Assembly: GCA_029573495.1 (NCBI GenBank)
Contig: JAKQEI010000088.1
Span: 1 to 64,000 of the forward strand
Direction of reading: 5' to 3'
DNA length: 64,000 bases
Source of the DNA: Bacteroidota bacterium
GTDB lineage: Bacteria > Bacteroidota > Bacteroidia > Flavobacteriales_F > PHOS-HE28
In this document: in pieces, positions 41,760 through 50,249 of the stretch
How positions within the stretch are numbered: the stretch's first letter is position 1
Layout: each line of letters starts with the position of its first letter
Notes under the pieces: generated by a model
Databases searched by the model: none
Told to the model about the DNA's origin: nothing
What the model saw: only the letters and a program-made list of their open reading frames with translations
Program-made: the position numbers and the translations under genes

Positions 41760-43091
41760 ATGGACCACATGGGGCGCCGTGCGATAGCCACCTTGATGTT
41801 GCTTGCCACGTTGAGCGTGATCGGCGTGGTGGTCATCCAACTGCTATGGCTTCAACAGGCCTCGCGCTACCGTGAGGAGCAGGTGGAACTGAACCGCGAA
41901 CAGGGGGTCCAGCTAGAGAAGCAGTTCAACGACCGTGTGGTGATGGCCCTCACCGACGTCACCGAACGGATCCTGTCCATCACCAAGGACCCGACGGACC
42001 TGTTCGACGCGGTGAAGCAGGTGCGACCGAACTACTTCGCCGTATCGATCAACGATACGGTGCATCCTTATCTGTTGGAAGCGATGCTACGAAAGGAGTT
42101 CAGCCGGCGCAACATCCAGGAGGACTTCGAATACGGCATCTACGATTGCTTCACCGACAGCATCGTTTATGGCAACTACGTGTCCGTGGACAGCGCCGTC
42201 ACCGACACGGTGGCGCATAGTCAGCTCCAGAAGCTCGACAAGGATGGGCACTATTTCGGCGTGTACTTCCCGAGGCGGAAGAGCACTTTATGGGAGGAGG
42301 AGGCCGGAACGTGGATGTGGATCTTCCCGTTCGTCGTCACGCTCATCGTGTTCAGCTTCTTCGCCTACAGCGTGTGGGTGATACTCCGACAGCGGAAGCT
42401 CAGCGAGATGAAGAACGACTTCATCGGCAACATGACGCATGAGCTGAAGACCCCTATCAGCACCATCGCCCTGAGCAGCGAGGTCCTGGGCGACCCCGAC
42501 ATCGTGAAGGAACCGGACCGGTTGCGGCAATACGCCCGGATCATCCGCAGCGAGAATGAACGCCTGCGCATCCAGGTGGAAAGGGTGCTGCAGCTGGGGT
42601 CCATGGACAAGGACAAGCTGGAGCTGAAGCGGGAGCGGGTGGACATGCACGTCATCGCCCGGGAGGTGGAGGAGCACTTCCACCTGCAGGCCCAGGAACG
42701 GAACACGACCATCACACTTCGTCTGGAAGCCACCGACCATACCGTGCACGGCGACCGCATGCACCTTACCAACGCGGTGACCAACCTGATCGACAACGCG
42801 CTGAAGTATGGTCGGGAGGGCGGCCACATCGAACTGATGACCTCCAGCCGTGGGCGGGAGCTCCTGCTCTCCGTATCCGATGATGGTATCGGCATCCGGA
42901 AGGAGGACCTGCGGCACATCTTCGAACGTTTCTACCGGGTGCATACCGGAAACGTGCATGACGTGAAGGGGTTCGGACTTGGCCTGCATTATGTGAAGCA
43001 GATCGTCGAGGCCCATGGTGGAGGTGTGTCTGCCCGGAGCGAGTTCGGCAAGGGCAGCACCTTCATGCTCTCCCTTCCCATTTCACCGTGA
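41760..43091 (+). CDS. Sensor histidine kinase, RprX-like
   Basis: A 443-residue membrane kinase. TM1 (about 11-31) and TM2 (about 187-209) flank a 150-residue periplasmic sensor domain without a recognised fold. The H-box FIGNMTHELKTPIST has phosphoacceptor His227. HATPase_c motifs follow: N-box NLIDNALKYG, G1 DDGIGI, F-box FERFYR and G2 FGLGLHYVK. The gene pairs with the response regulator 15 bp downstream. This arrangement and the type of periplasmic domain match RprX/RprY of Bacteroides. The signal sensed is unknown; Met1 or Met4 could start it. Confidence 0.93.
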   Translation: MDHMGRRAIATLMLLATLSVIGVVVIQLLWLQQASRYREEQVELNREQGVQLEKQFNDRVVMALTDVTERILSITKDPTDLFDAVKQVRPNYFAVSINDTVHPYLLEAMLRKEFSRRNIQEDFEYGIYDCFTDSIVYGNYVSVDSAVTDTVAHSQLQKLDKDGHYFGVYFPRRKSTLWEEEAGTWMWIFPFVVTLIVFSFFAYSVWVILRQRKLSEMKNDFIGNMTHELKTPISTIALSSEVLGDPDIVKEPDRLRQYARIIRSENERLRIQVERVLQLGSMDKDKLELKRERVDMHVIAREVEEHFHLQAQERNTTITLRLEATDHTVHGDRMHLTNAVTNLIDNALKYGREGGHIELMTSSRGRELLLSVSDDGIGIRKEDLRHIFERFYRVHTGNVHDVKGFGLGLHYVKQIVEAHGGGVSARSEFGKGSTFMLSLPISP

Positions 43092-43106
43092 CCATTCGAT
43101 CCAACC

Positions 43107-43805
43107 ATGAGCGAACAGAAAGCGAGCATACTCCTGGTGGAGGACGACCAGAACCTGGGCTTCGTGATCCAGGATGCCCTCAAGCGGAAAGGGTACAACG
43201 TCCATCTTTGCCGGGACGGCAAGGAAGGGTTGAAGCAGTTCAACGAAACGGTCTATGACCTGTGCGTGCTGGATGTGATGCTTCCATCCAAGGACGGGTT
43301 CAGCCTGGCCGAGGACATCCGGCTGACCAACGCCGAGGTGCCGATCGTCTTCCTCACGGCCAAGAGCCAGACCGAGGACCGTATCGCTGGTTTCAAGGCC
43401 GGCGGGGATGACTACCTCACCAAGCCGTTCAGCCACGAAGAGCTCCTCCTGCGCATTGAAGCCATCCTGCGCCGGACCCAGGGGCGCACGGAGGATCAGC
43501 GGGGACGCGAGCTCTTCGAGATCGGTGCCTTCACCTTCGATCATCGCAACCTGATGCTGAGCCATCCTTCGGAGGAACGTAAGCTCACCAAGAAGGAAGC
43601 CGAAGTGCTCCGACTGTTGTGCATGCATCAGGACAATGTGCTGCCACGTGAACTGGTGCTGAACATGGTGTGGGGAGATGATACCTACTTCCTCGGTCGG
43701 AGCCTGGACGTCTTCATCAGCCGTCTTCGGAAGTATCTGAAAGCGGATCCATCGGTACGGATCGTCAACGTCCATGGCGTCGGTTTCAAGTTGCACGTCG
43801 GTTGA
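43107..43805 (+). CDS. OmpR-family response regulator, RprY-like
   Basis: A 232-residue regulator. The receiver domain has acidic Asp13/Asp14, phosphoacceptor Asp56 in LCVLDVMLP, a conserved Thr in FLTAK and Lys86. The C-terminal winged helix (about 135-230) contains LTKKEAEVLRLLCMHQDNVL, RSLDVFISRLRKYLKADPSV and IVNVHGVGFKLHVG, the standard OmpR/PhoB pattern. It is transcribed with the kinase and acts as its partner. A short GATC-containing inverted repeat (about 43799-43824) just after the stop may end the transcript. Confidence 0.95.
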   Translation: MSEQKASILLVEDDQNLGFVIQDALKRKGYNVHLCRDGKEGLKQFNETVYDLCVLDVMLPSKDGFSLAEDIRLTNAEVPIVFLTAKSQTEDRIAGFKAGGDDYLTKPFSHEELLLRIEAILRRTQGRTEDQRGRELFEIGAFTFDHRNLMLSHPSEERKLTKKEAEVLRLLCMHQDNVLPRELVLNMVWGDDTYFLGRSLDVFISRLRKYLKADPSVRIVNVHGVGFKLHVG

Positions 43806-44119
43806 TCCAGCAGCGCTGATCGACCGATGTCGGTTCATCACGATCGAGCATTCGCAATTCGTACGGTGCGCTGAATGGCTGATGCACCAACGCTTTCCGA
43901 ACGACGTCATCGATCGGCGTCACACGATGATCACACACGATGACGATCGAGTGATCGAAGAGAGCGCTTCCGTTCCGACCGCGTTGATCGATCGCTCATC
44001 GTCATCGACCTTCATCGCGGGTAACGATATCAACAATATTTGGTGGAACATTTTTTAACGCGAGCGCGTACACATTCGCGTCAACGCAGTTACGTTTGAC
44101 ACAAACAAACCCATTCGCC
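43806..44119. other. GATC-rich noncoding region upstream of histone-like gene
   Basis: A 314-bp stretch without a credible gene. It contains nine GATC sites between 43801 and 44000, several as GATCGA or CGATCG, so it is full of small palindromes. The AT-rich end (about 44025-44060) leads to a perfect -7 element TACGTTTG (44091-44098). Weak inverted repeats could form hairpins, but I see no RNA gene. Confidence 0.5.
44091..44098 (+). promoter_or_regulatory. Promoter -7 element of histone H1-like gene
   Basis: TACGTTTG is an exact TAnnTTTG match, 21 bp before the ATG at 44120, following an AT-rich stretch. It predicts a leader of about 15 bases and, with the strong terminator downstream, an independent short transcript. 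Confidence 0.55.
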
Positions 44120-44251
44120 ATGGCCAAGAAGGCAGCAAAGAAGGCAGCTAAGAAAGCTGCTCCGAAGAAGGCAGCTAAGAAAGCCGCTAAGAAAGCAGCC
44201 CCTAAGAAGGCAGCTAAGAAAGCCGCTAAGAAAGCTGCGAAGAAGAAGTAA
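44120..44251 (+). CDS. Histone H1-like lysine/alanine-repeat protein (43 aa)
   Basis: A very small basic protein made only of Met, Ala, Lys and Pro: MAKKAAKKAAKKAAPKKAAK, continued as KKAA repeats with a second APKK, ending in AKKK. The repeat unit is five residues (AAKKx), as in the C-terminal tails of eukaryotic H1 and bacterial Hc1/HctB-like proteins, which bind and compact DNA. It is too short for usual ORF callers. Its synonymous codons vary (GCA, GCT, GCC; AAG, AAA), which argues for selection at protein level rather than a DNA repeat. It has a perfect -7 promoter element and a strong terminator. A nucleoid role is inferred. Confidence 0.85.
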   Translation: MAKKAAKKAAKKAAPKKAAKKAAKKAAPKKAAKKAAKKAAKKK

Positions 44252-44272
44252 GCAGCGTTCACGAACGCAAGG

Positions 44273-44296
44273 AAGGCCCCGAGAGATCGGGGCCTT
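44273..44296 (+). terminator. Rho-independent terminator of histone H1-like gene
   Basis: AAGGCCCCGA and TCGGGGCCTT form a perfect 10-bp stem with a 4-base loop, followed by TCGCTTTT. It starts 21 bp after the stop codon. Confidence 0.85.
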
Positions 44297-44532
44297 TCGC
44301 TTTTGATGCACCACCGTTCCATCGTTGTCCGATGCGGTGTATCATCGGATGGCGATGATCGGGATCGCGATCATCGCTCCCATGCACCTCCCACTGTCAT
44401 GCGATGGACGCATTCATCACCGTAGGATACCGGTGGTCCGCTACTGGTGTTCCAAGGCGATCGAGGACGAAGCTCCCACCTCCGTTCCGCAGAGCATCGA
44501 GCGGGCCGGGCCACGATCACCCGCCATGCGAA

Positions 44533-44559
44533 AGGGCCGCCTGATCAACAGACGGCCCT
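44533..44559 (-). terminator. Terminator of the dcw operon after yqeY
   Basis: Read on the minus strand, AGGGCCG-T-CTG pairs with CAG-G-CGGCCCT around a TTGAT loop and is followed by TTTCGC. It lies 23 bp after the yqeY stop and is the only clear terminator for the 16-kb division operon. Confidence 0.75.
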
Positions 44560-44581
44560 CCTCACTCCTCGGATCGACCTG

Positions 44582-45037
44582 TCAACCTCCTGACAGGAGA
44601 CGCTTCACCACCGCGGCCACCGCGCTGCCGTCAGCCCTTCCCGCGACGCGCTTGCCGGCCTCCCCCATCACCCTGCCCATGTCGGCCATGCCGGTCGCGT
44701 TCAGCGCGGTGATCGAGTCACGCACCAGGCGTTCCATCTCGACCTCGCTCAACCGCTCCGGCAGATAGACCTCGATGACGCGTGCCTGCACCTCCTCTTC
44801 CGAAGCGAGGTCGGTCCTGCCCTGCTGGTGATAGATCGCCGCGCTCTCCATGCGCTGCTTGTGCAGCTTCTGGAGGATGCGCATGCCGGCGGCCTCATCC
44901 AGACCCGACTGTCCACCTTCCTTGGTCAGTTCGAGCAGGATGGCGCTCTTGATCGCCCGCAACGCGTTCAACCTGTCCTTCTCCCGGGCAAGCATCGCCG
45001 CTTTGATGTCGGCATCGATCCGTTGCTGCAGATCCAT
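44582..45037 (-). CDS. yqeY: GatB/YqeY domain-containing protein
   Basis: A 151-residue helical protein. The start MDLQQRIDADIKAAMLAREK, with RLNALRAIKSAILLELTKEG and the C-terminal GMADMGRVMGEAGKRVAGRA and VAAVVKRLLSGG, defines the YqeY family, which shares the tail domain of the amidotransferase GatB and may bind tRNA. Its exact function is unknown. It ends the dcw operon, 10 bp after ftsZ, a placement common in Bacteroidota. A longer frame would overlap ftsZ and is rejected. Confidence 0.92.
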   Translation of the reverse strand: MDLQQRIDADIKAAMLAREKDRLNALRAIKSAILLELTKEGGQSGLDEAAGMRILQKLHKQRMESAAIYHQQGRTDLASEEEVQARVIEVYLPERLSEVEMERLVRDSITALNATGMADMGRVMGEAGKRVAGRADGSAVAAVVKRLLSGG

Positions 45038-45047
45038 GTGCGCGGTA

Positions 45048-46715
45048 TCAATCAACGTTGTCGTGGAGGAAGGGGTTGTTCCGGCGCAGCTCCACACGCC
45101 GGTCACCGTTCTCATCCTTCTCCTCGCTCAGCGTGTAACGGCTCACATTGCTGTCGGTGCTGTGCGTGCCTTCATTGAGCGTGATGTTCTTGCGCTTGTA
45201 TGCCGGCTCACGCTCCAGGTCGCTGAGCCCGTTCGGTGTGCGCAGGCGCATGTTCAGTTCACGCACCTTGGCAACGCGCTGTTCCACCCGGTTCTGGTGT
45301 TCGGCCGGTGTAAGGCGCGCCTCGGAGACCTCGCCACGCACTTCCGCGGCGCCATCGTTCAGGACCTCATCCGTGGTGTTGTCATACAGGGTGAACACCC
45401 GCTTCTCCGAACTCTCCATCGGCGATGAACCCTCGCTCACCGGCTGCTTCACCTCGGACGGTCCAGACCTTGCCGGTTCCTGGCGCGGCTGTGGGAAGTC
45501 GAGCGTCGGCTGCTTGCTCGCCTGGTCGTTCATCACGGGTGCCTCCTCCTCCTTCCTGGTCTCCACCTTCGCCTCCACCGGCTTCAGATAGGGTTCGAGG
45601 ACCGCCGGTTCCTCAATGGCAGGCGGTGCCACAGGCGCCTGGGGCGCACTCATGTTCACCGGGTTCAGGATGGGTTGCGTGATCATCGTCGGACGATCGG
45701 CATCCAATGGGATCACCGTGCGCGTGCCCAGCTCCGTGGCGATGGCGCCGGTCTCCGGGTTGATCTGGAATCCCGTGGCGATGACGGTGATCCGGATCTT
45801 GTCACCCAGGTTCTCGTCCTTGCCATAACCCCAGATCACATCGGCGGAACTGCCTGCGGCCTCCTGGATGTGGTCGGTGATCTCGGTCATCTCGTCCATC
45901 GAGAGGGCACGCTCGCCATGGGTCACGTTCAACAGGACGTACTTGGCACCCTTGATGTCGCTGTCGTTCAACAGCGGGGAGGAGAGCGCCTCGTGTGCGG
46001 CGCGCAGGGCGCGGTCCTCCCCATCCGCTTCGGCCATGCCCATGATGGCGACTCCGCTGCGGGTCATCACGGTGCGCACGTCCTCGAAGTCCACGTTCAC
46101 CTTGCCGATCTTGTGGATGATCTCGGCGATGCCACGAGCGGCGGTGGACAGCACGTTGTCGGCATGTTCGAACGCATTGTCCAATGACAGGTCGCCGTAG
46201 AGGTCGCGCAGCCGGTCATTGTTGATCACCAACAGGGTATCCACGGCGTTGCGCATCTCCTCGATGCCGGCTTCGGCCTGGTTCTTCCGCTTGCGGCCCT
46301 CCCACTGGAACGGGCTGGTGACGATGCCGACGGTGAGGATGCCCATGTCGCGGGCGATCTTGGCGATGACGGGCGCTGCACCCGTACCCGTGCCGCCACC
46401 CATGCCGGCGGTGATGAAGACCATCTTGGTGCGGGCGCTGAGGAGTGCCTTGATCTCATCGATGTTCTCCTGTGCGGCCTGATTGCCACGCTCGGGGATG
46501 GAGCCGGCCCCGAGCCCTTCCGTGAGGCTGAGACCGAGTTGAAGCTTCACAGGGATCGGGCTCACATCCAGGGCCTGACGGTCGGTGTTGCAGATGATGA
46601 AGTCAACGCCCTTGATGCCTTGGGCGAACATGTAGTTGACGGCGTTGCTGCCGCCACCGCCCACGCCGATCACCTTGATGATCGAGCTGAGCTCACGGGG
46701 AAGGTCGAATTTCAT
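45048..46715 (-). CDS. ftsZ: Cell division protein FtsZ
   Basis: The tubulin-like GTPase that builds the division ring, 555 residues. The GTP-binding core (about 1-330) includes IKVIGVGGGGSNAVNYM and the tubulin signature GGGTGTG (106-112), followed by the T7 synergy region (NVDFEDVRTVM). The C-terminal linker is long, about 200 residues, rich in Pro, Glu and Val. It ends with a conserved tip, RRNNPFLHDNVD, where FtsA and other partners dock; this tip is typical of Bacteroidota. It follows ftsA by 37 bp. Confidence 0.97.
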   Translation of the reverse strand: MKFDLPRELSSIIKVIGVGGGGSNAVNYMFAQGIKGVDFIICNTDRQALDVSPIPVKLQLGLSLTEGLGAGSIPERGNQAAQENIDEIKALLSARTKMVFITAGMGGGTGTGAAPVIAKIARDMGILTVGIVTSPFQWEGRKRKNQAEAGIEEMRNAVDTLLVINNDRLRDLYGDLSLDNAFEHADNVLSTAARGIAEIIHKIGKVNVDFEDVRTVMTRSGVAIMGMAEADGEDRALRAAHEALSSPLLNDSDIKGAKYVLLNVTHGERALSMDEMTEITDHIQEAAGSSADVIWGYGKDENLGDKIRITVIATGFQINPETGAIATELGTRTVIPLDADRPTMITQPILNPVNMSAPQAPVAPPAIEEPAVLEPYLKPVEAKVETRKEEEAPVMNDQASKQPTLDFPQPRQEPARSGPSEVKQPVSEGSSPMESSEKRVFTLYDNTTDEVLNDGAAEVRGEVSEARLTPAEHQNRVEQRVAKVRELNMRLRTPNGLSDLEREPAYKRKNITLNEGTHSTDSNVSRYTLSEEKDENGDRRVELRRNNPFLHDNVD

Positions 46716-46752
46716 GACGTTGGTATTTGGAAGGTGAACGGGAAGGATCGGT

Positions 46753-48054
46753 TCAGTTCTCGTCGTCCTTGAGTATCTCGGACGCGCTGTTGATGATGTT
46801 GCTGAAGAAGCCGCTGAGCGGTCCCTTGGAATGACCCTTCACGGCGACTTTCGCCGTGCGTTCGTTGGCCACCTCGAACTGCTTCGGTCGTTTGCGCTCC
46901 AGGTAGTCGAAGCCCTTCATCACGAGACCGACGCCGGTGGCGTAGAGCGGACTCGTCACCGCTTCCACGTTGCTCTTGGCCAGGTGCTCGTTCGGGTATC
47001 CGATGCGGGTGCTCATGCCGGTCATGTACTCCACAAGCTGCTTGAGGTGCTTCAGCTGCGAGCCGCCACCGGTGAGGACGACGCCCGCGATCAGCTGCTT
47101 CTCGATGCCGCTGTTCTTGATCTCGAAGTAGACATGGTCCAGGATCTCCTCCATGCGGCTCTGGATGATCTCGGCGAGCGTACGCAGGCTGATCTCCTTC
47201 GGATCGCGGCCGCGCAGCCCGGGGATGCACACCACCTCGTTGTCCTTGTTCTCGGAGGCCAGCGCACTGCCGAACTTGGTCTTCAGTAGTTCGGCCTGGT
47301 CACGCATGATGCCACAGCCCTGGCGGATGTCCTCGGTGATCACATTGCCGCCGAAGGGGATCACGGCGGTGTGGCGGATGATGTTGTCGAAGAAGATGGC
47401 GATGTCGGTGGTCCCACCACCGATGTCGACAAGCACCACGCCAGCCTCCTTCTCCTCGGAGCTCAGCACCGCATCGGCGCTGGCCAGCGGCTCAAGGATG
47501 AGCTCGGTGACATTGAGTCCCGCCCGGTGCACGCACTTGTTGATGTTGCGCGCGGCGGTCACCTGACCACTGATGATATGGAAGTTGGCCTCCATGCGGA
47601 TACCGCTCATGCCGATCGGGTCCCGGATGCCCTGTTCGTTGTCCACGATATACTCCTGCGGTAGCACATGGATGATCTCCTCACCTGGCGGCATCACCAG
47701 GCGGTAGGTCTCATCGATGAGCGCATCGATGTCCGTCTGTGTGATCTCCTCCTCGAGGCTCTCGCGCATCTTCATGCCACGGTGCTGCATGCTGCGGATG
47801 TGCTGTCCGGCGATCCCCACGTTCACCGTGCCGATATCGACACCGGCGTTGTCACCGGCCTCACGCACGGCGGCTTTGATGCTCTCCACGGTCTTCTGGA
47901 TGTTGGCGACCACGCCGCGGCTCACACCGTCGCTCTTCGCCTTGCCCATGCCGAGGATCTCGATCTTCCCCTGCTCGTTCTTCCGCCCGACGATGCAGGC
48001 GATCTTCGTCGTTCCGATGTCGAGTCCGGCGACGATGTCTTGGTTGTGGTCCAT
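46753..48054 (-). CDS. ftsA: Cell division protein FtsA
   Basis: An actin-like ATPase of 433 residues that tethers FtsZ to the membrane. It starts with VAGLDIGTTKIACIVG (phosphate-1 motif) and continues with the SHS2 (1C) domain, VVLVDIGGGTTDIAIFFDNI (phosphate-2) and VVLTGGGSQLKHLKQLVEYM (adenosine motif). The C-terminus after a charged stretch (KGHSKGPLSGFFSNIINSAS) could form the amphipathic membrane helix. It sits between ftsQ (15-bp gap) and ftsZ, the usual order. Confidence 0.96.
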   Translation of the reverse strand: MDHNQDIVAGLDIGTTKIACIVGRKNEQGKIEILGMGKAKSDGVSRGVVANIQKTVESIKAAVREAGDNAGVDIGTVNVGIAGQHIRSMQHRGMKMRESLEEEITQTDIDALIDETYRLVMPPGEEIIHVLPQEYIVDNEQGIRDPIGMSGIRMEANFHIISGQVTAARNINKCVHRAGLNVTELILEPLASADAVLSSEEKEAGVVLVDIGGGTTDIAIFFDNIIRHTAVIPFGGNVITEDIRQGCGIMRDQAELLKTKFGSALASENKDNEVVCIPGLRGRDPKEISLRTLAEIIQSRMEEILDHVYFEIKNSGIEKQLIAGVVLTGGGSQLKHLKQLVEYMTGMSTRIGYPNEHLAKSNVEAVTSPLYATGVGLVMKGFDYLERKRPKQFEVANERTAKVAVKGHSKGPLSGFFSNIINSASEILKDDEN

Positions 48055-48069
48055 GGTATTCGTGGAGTG

Positions 48070-48873
48070 TTAGGGCGTTGTTCGTTTGGTGCATACGACC
48101 TGGTCGGCGTAGCGCAGATCGATCCGCGCATAGTTCCGCCAACCGGCCTGGGGTATTCCTTTCTCGTAGAAGATCCGCAGCTTCTCGAAGCGCTGCGCGA
48201 GCTCGGCGCCATCGCCCAGCAGGATGCGGTGACCACCCACACGCGGGATGAGCTCGAACTCACCTTCCCCGGTCACGACCACCTGATCGATGAGGGCGTT
48301 CCAGAAGGGGTCGGCGGTGATATGCGATGCCAATCGATGGATGTCGTCCAGCCGCGACCCCGTGGCCCGGTCATCCGTGGCGTACACATTGCGCACACCT
48401 TCCGCAATGCCTGGCACATCACCGATCCCTGTGACCACGAGCACGCGCGCCGTGTATTCGGGGCTGGTGGGCATGGTCCAACCTTCGCGATCGATGTAGA
48501 ACGACCCGCCGTTCCGGTCGAACACACGCACGATGGGTACACGCTGCGTCACGTGTGCGTGAAGGCGGCCGTCCATGGTGTGATAGACCTGGGCCTTCGC
48601 CACGCTCGGGATGTTCTTCAACCGTTCCTCGATCGTGGTGATATCCACATCACCGGTGGCAGAACCCATCACCGTCGTACCCTGGTCCAGCACTTCCTGG
48701 CGCACGGAACGTTCGTCGATGAAATGGAGGCCTTCCGCACTCTCCACGATGACCTCGAGGTCCGAAATGGGAGTGTGATCGGCCGTGCGTTCCACGAAAC
48801 CAAGGGCCACGATGACCCCGATCAGTGCACAGGCGATACCGACCGGACGTAGCATTCGCTTCAGCTTCTTCAT
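48070..48873 (-). CDS. ftsQ: Cell division protein FtsQ
   Basis: A 267-residue bitopic membrane protein. One TM (about 12-28, GIACALIGVIVALGFVE) precedes a periplasmic POTRA domain (DLEVIVESAEGLHFIDERSV; IEERLKNIPSVAKAQVYHTM) and a beta-rich FtsQ domain (VTQRVPIVRVFDRNGGSFYI). FtsQ connects the divisome parts FtsL, FtsW and FtsI. No FtsB gene is recognised nearby. The start overlaps the murC stop by 4 bp. Sequence conservation in the family is low; position and topology support the name. Confidence 0.9.
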   Translation of the reverse strand: MKKLKRMLRPVGIACALIGVIVALGFVERTADHTPISDLEVIVESAEGLHFIDERSVRQEVLDQGTTVMGSATGDVDITTIEERLKNIPSVAKAQVYHTMDGRLHAHVTQRVPIVRVFDRNGGSFYIDREGWTMPTSPEYTARVLVVTGIGDVPGIAEGVRNVYATDDRATGSRLDDIHRLASHITADPFWNALIDQVVVTGEGEFELIPRVGGHRILLGDGAELAQRFEKLRIFYEKGIPQAGWRNYARIDLRYADQVVCTKRTTP

Positions 48874-50249
48874 GACCGGTAGCGTTCGTTCAACAGTGTT
48901 TCGATGCGAGGGACGAGACGATCGATGTCCCCCGCCCCCAGTGTGACCACCACCTGCACATCGCGCTGGCGCAGTTCCTCCAGCAGGCCTTCACGTGTGA
49001 CGCATTCCTTCACGTCCATCGGCACCCGCTCCAACAGCCATTTCGAAGTGATGCCGGGCAGGGGTTCCTCACGGGCGGGATAGATGTCCAGGAGGAGCAG
49101 TTCATCCAAGGCGGAAAGGCTGCGACCGAACTCACTCGCGAGATCGCGGGTGCGCGAGAAGAGATGCGGCTGGAAGATGCCGGTCACGCGCTTGCCAGGA
49201 TACATCTCCCTGAGGCTCGCGATGCAGGCGTCCAGTTCCCTTGGATGATGGGCATAGTCGTCGATGTAAACCACTTCCGGCCCGGCGATCCGTGTTTCGA
49301 AGCGGCGCGAGACGCCACGGAACGAATCGAGCCCCAGCCGCAAAAGGTCCGCGGTGACACCCGCGCGCAGGGCCATGGTGCTCGCAGCGATGGCGTTCTC
49401 CACGTTATGACGACCGGGCATGCCCAGCCGCAGATCCTTGAGCACCTGACCTTCGGTATGCAGGTCGAAATGGTAGGCGCCCTTCTCGACACGCAGGTTC
49501 TCGGCGCGTGGTCCGCCAGTGCTCCCAAGGGCGTACGTGGTCACCCCTGATCGACCATTGAAGTGGGCCGCGATGCGCTCATGCACCAGCAGTGGTCCGT
49601 CGCCCAGCGTGGCAAAGGCGGTGTATGCCTCGAACATCGCCTCGGGCGTGCCGTAGATGTCGAGATGGTCCGGATCCATCGCCGTGATGACCGACCCGCT
49701 CGGATGCAGCTTGAGGAAGCTCCGGTCGTACTCATCGGCCTCGACCACGTTCACCACGGCGTCATCGTTCAGAAGCACGTTGGTGCCATAGTTCACCGCG
49801 ATGCCGCCCAGGAACGCGTTGCAACGCACGCGGCCCACGGTGAGGAGGTGCGCGAGCATGGTGCTCACGGTCGTCTTGCCATGCGTTCCTGCAATGGCCA
49901 GCGTGGGCTGATCGCGCGTCACCATGCCAAGCACCTCGGCCCGTTTCGCGATCCGGGCACCACGTTCCACCCAATACTTGAGCAAGGGGCTGGTCGCTGG
50001 AACGGCCGGGGTCCGAACCACCATCACATCGGCCGGAGTCGCCTTGCGGAACTCCTCGGGGATCAAGCGCGGATCCTCTTCGAAATGCACGTCGATCCCT
50101 TCGCTGAGCAATTGGTTGGTCAGCTCGCTGGGAGTTCGATCGTAGCCGGCCACCTCGGCGCCGTGCCTTCGGAAGTAACGCGCAAGGCCGCTCATCCCGA
50201 TGCCACCGACACCGATGAAGTACAGCTTATTCCCCTTGTGCGTGTTCAT
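48870..50249 (-). CDS. murC: UDP-N-acetylmuramate--L-alanine ligase
   Basis: A 459-residue cytoplasmic ligase that adds L-Ala to UDP-MurNAc. The N-terminal Rossmann-like domain starts KLYFIGVGGIGMSGLARYFR. The ATP-binding P-loop is GTHGKTT (121-127). A central EADEYDRSFLKLHPS and the C-terminal YIDDYAHHPRELDACIASLR carry the Mur-ligase conserved His and Arg. Both ends overlap neighbours by 4 bp (murG stop region and ftsQ start). Its length matches the family. Confidence 0.97.
   Translation of the reverse strand: MNTHKGNKLYFIGVGGIGMSGLARYFRRHGAEVAGYDRTPSELTNQLLSEGIDVHFEEDPRLIPEEFRKATPADVMVVRTPAVPATSPLLKYWVERGARIAKRAEVLGMVTRDQPTLAIAGTHGKTTVSTMLAHLLTVGRVRCNAFLGGIAVNYGTNVLLNDDAVVNVVEADEYDRSFLKLHPSGSVITAMDPDHLDIYGTPEAMFEAYTAFATLGDGPLLVHERIAAHFNGRSGVTTYALGSTGGPRAENLRVEKGAYHFDLHTEGQVLKDLRLGMPGRHNVENAIAASTMALRAGVTADLLRLGLDSFRGVSRRFETRIAGPEVVYIDDYAHHPRELDACIASLREMYPGKRVTGIFQPHLFSRTRDLASEFGRSLSALDELLLLDIYPAREEPLPGITSKWLLERVPMDVKECVTREGLLEELRQRDVQVVVTLGAGDIDRLVPRIETLLNERYRS

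Larger units (their letters stand above)
44252..44581. other. Noncoding region between histone-like gene and yqeY
   Basis: About 330 bp with two convergent terminators (44273-44296 and 44533-44559) and eight GATC sites. A perfect 10-bp inverted repeat, GCGATGATCG (44352-44361) and CGATCATCGC (44368-44377), with a 6-base loop lies between them. A reading frame crosses it (from 44325), but it runs into yqeY on the opposite strand and looks random. Confidence 0.5.

Noticed and set aside
43806-44119. Replication origin suggested by the GATC cluster
   Set aside because: No DnaA-box cluster, no dnaA or dnaN neighbour, and the AT-rich part is short and fits a promoter.
44002-44322. Minus-strand frame with Ala/Phe/Leu repeats resembling a membrane peptide
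   Set aside because: It is the mirror of the KKAA-repeat gene; promoter and terminator support the plus-strand reading.
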